Of a stretch of DNA of 64,000 nt, positions 63,647-64,000 are shown piece after piece; the stretch's first letter is position 1; every line of letters starts with the position of its first letter. The notes below the pieces were generated by a model. It worked only from the letters and a program-made list of their open reading frames with translations. It had not been told where the DNA came from and did no database searches. This DNA is from G958295645 sp965242735. GTDB taxonomy: Bacteria > Gemmatimonadota > Gemmatimonadetes > Longimicrobiales > Gaopeijiaceae. A program made the translations under genes and the position numbers. Where the stretch lies: NCBI GenBank assembly GCA_965242735.1, contig OZ251497.1, forward strand, positions 2,232,001 through 2,296,000. The letters are read 5' to 3'.

Positions 63647-64000
63647 ACACGATGGCCACGCTCGTCGACAGGCACCTGCCGAGCGTCGAGCTCTCGGAGG
63701 CGTCTCTGAGGACGGCGTTGCCCCAAATGGCCAAGAGCCCGAGGCAAGTAGCCCGGATCGCGGATGCTTTGCGGGAGATGCCGTCGCGGCACCGGATGGT
63801 GCGGGGCGACGCCCGGCGCCTGTCGCAATTCGTGAAGGATCCCGTCCACCTGGTGGTCACGTCGCCGCCGTACTGGACGCTCAAGGAGTACAAGGACGGC
63901 GCCGGCCAGCTTGGCCATGTTGCCGACTACGACAGGTTCGTGGCCGAGTTGGCCAGGGCGTGGAGCGAGTGCTACCGCGTGCTGGCGCCTGGAGGTCGCT
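63643..64000 (+). CDS. DNA methyltransferase (N4-cytosine/N6-adenine), truncated at window edge
   Basis: The visible ~119 residues include VRGDARRLSQFVKD and the amino-methyltransferase motif LVVTSPPYWTLKEY, followed by DYDRFVAELARAWSECYRVLAPGGR, the layout of N4/N6 methyltransferases with TSPPY as motif IV. The AdoMet-binding motif of this class would lie beyond the edge. The ATG overlaps the stop of the endonuclease remnant. If the endonuclease is dead, this would be an orphan methylase. Confidence 0.85.
   Translation, partial: MNTMATLVDRHLPSVELSEASLRTALPQMAKSPRQVARIADALREMPSRHRMVRGDARRLSQFVKDPVHLVVTSPPYWTLKEYKDGAGQLGHVADYDRFVAELARAWSECYRVLAPGGR

Overview
The window reads as a high-GC, Gram-negative chromosome segment. 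It has signal peptides and a lipobox protease, an outer-membrane-like protein, a complete F-type ATP synthase operon and three secreted 6-bladed beta-propeller proteins of a type common in Gemmatimonadota and Bacteroidota. A Gemmatimonadota or similar environmental lineage is my inference; only a marker or 23S phylogeny would settle it. Nearly all ORFs antisense to the genes listed are high-GC shadows and are left out.

Left third (1-26.5 kb) is a defence-rich accessory region. It opens with the C-terminal part of a protein carrying a PD-(D/E)XK-like nuclease motif. Next come a small unknown protein, rmuC, a visibly AT-richer ATPase/nuclease-like pair, a decayed second copy of the small protein, and an M48 lipoprotein protease. 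The core is a leftward run of eight genes: DUF262/HNH protein, DruA-like DUF4338 protein, NurA nuclease, HerA ATPase, DUF1156 DNA methyltransferase, DUF3696 ATPase, PIN-like protein and a HEPN-fused DUF499 ATPase. A divergent SNF2-type helicase with a C-terminal DUF3883-like domain faces away from it. Many of these genes overlap by 4-16 nt. DUF1156, DUF499 and an SNF2 helicase are known partners. The HerA-NurA-DruA trio and the ATPase-PIN pair embedded among them form the least familiar arrangement here. A frameshifted membrane protein with two poly-C tracts and an orphan Phd-type antitoxin close the island.

Middle (26.8-48.5 kb) is core genome. ruvX-mltG-thiE run rightward. A 23S-5S rRNA pair runs leftward with its own promoter and terminator but no 16S or tRNA beside it. 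Then come a beta-propeller protein, a PHP-domain protein and the full ATP synthase operon (atpZ-I-B-E-F-H-A-G-D-C), two convergent beta-propeller genes, a MoxR ATPase, a CNNM/CBS protein and a gamma carbonic anhydrase-like protein fused to a zinc ribbon.

Right (48.6-62.6 kb) is one long, tightly overlapped leftward operon: fmdB-like, argS, pfkB-like kinase, purM, an outer-membrane-like protein, ribD, ribE, ribBA (with a degenerate RibA half), ribH, nusB, a glycosyltransferase, hpf, an ALDH7-type dehydrogenase and an AAA ATPase. The window ends in a restriction-modification locus whose endonuclease gene is internally deleted and whose methyltransferase runs off the edge.

A recurring oddity is short tandem repeats at gene junctions or inside housekeeping genes: atpB/atpE, the atpI tail, atpG, upstream of moxR, nusB/glycosyltransferase, ribD, and upstream of the restriction locus.
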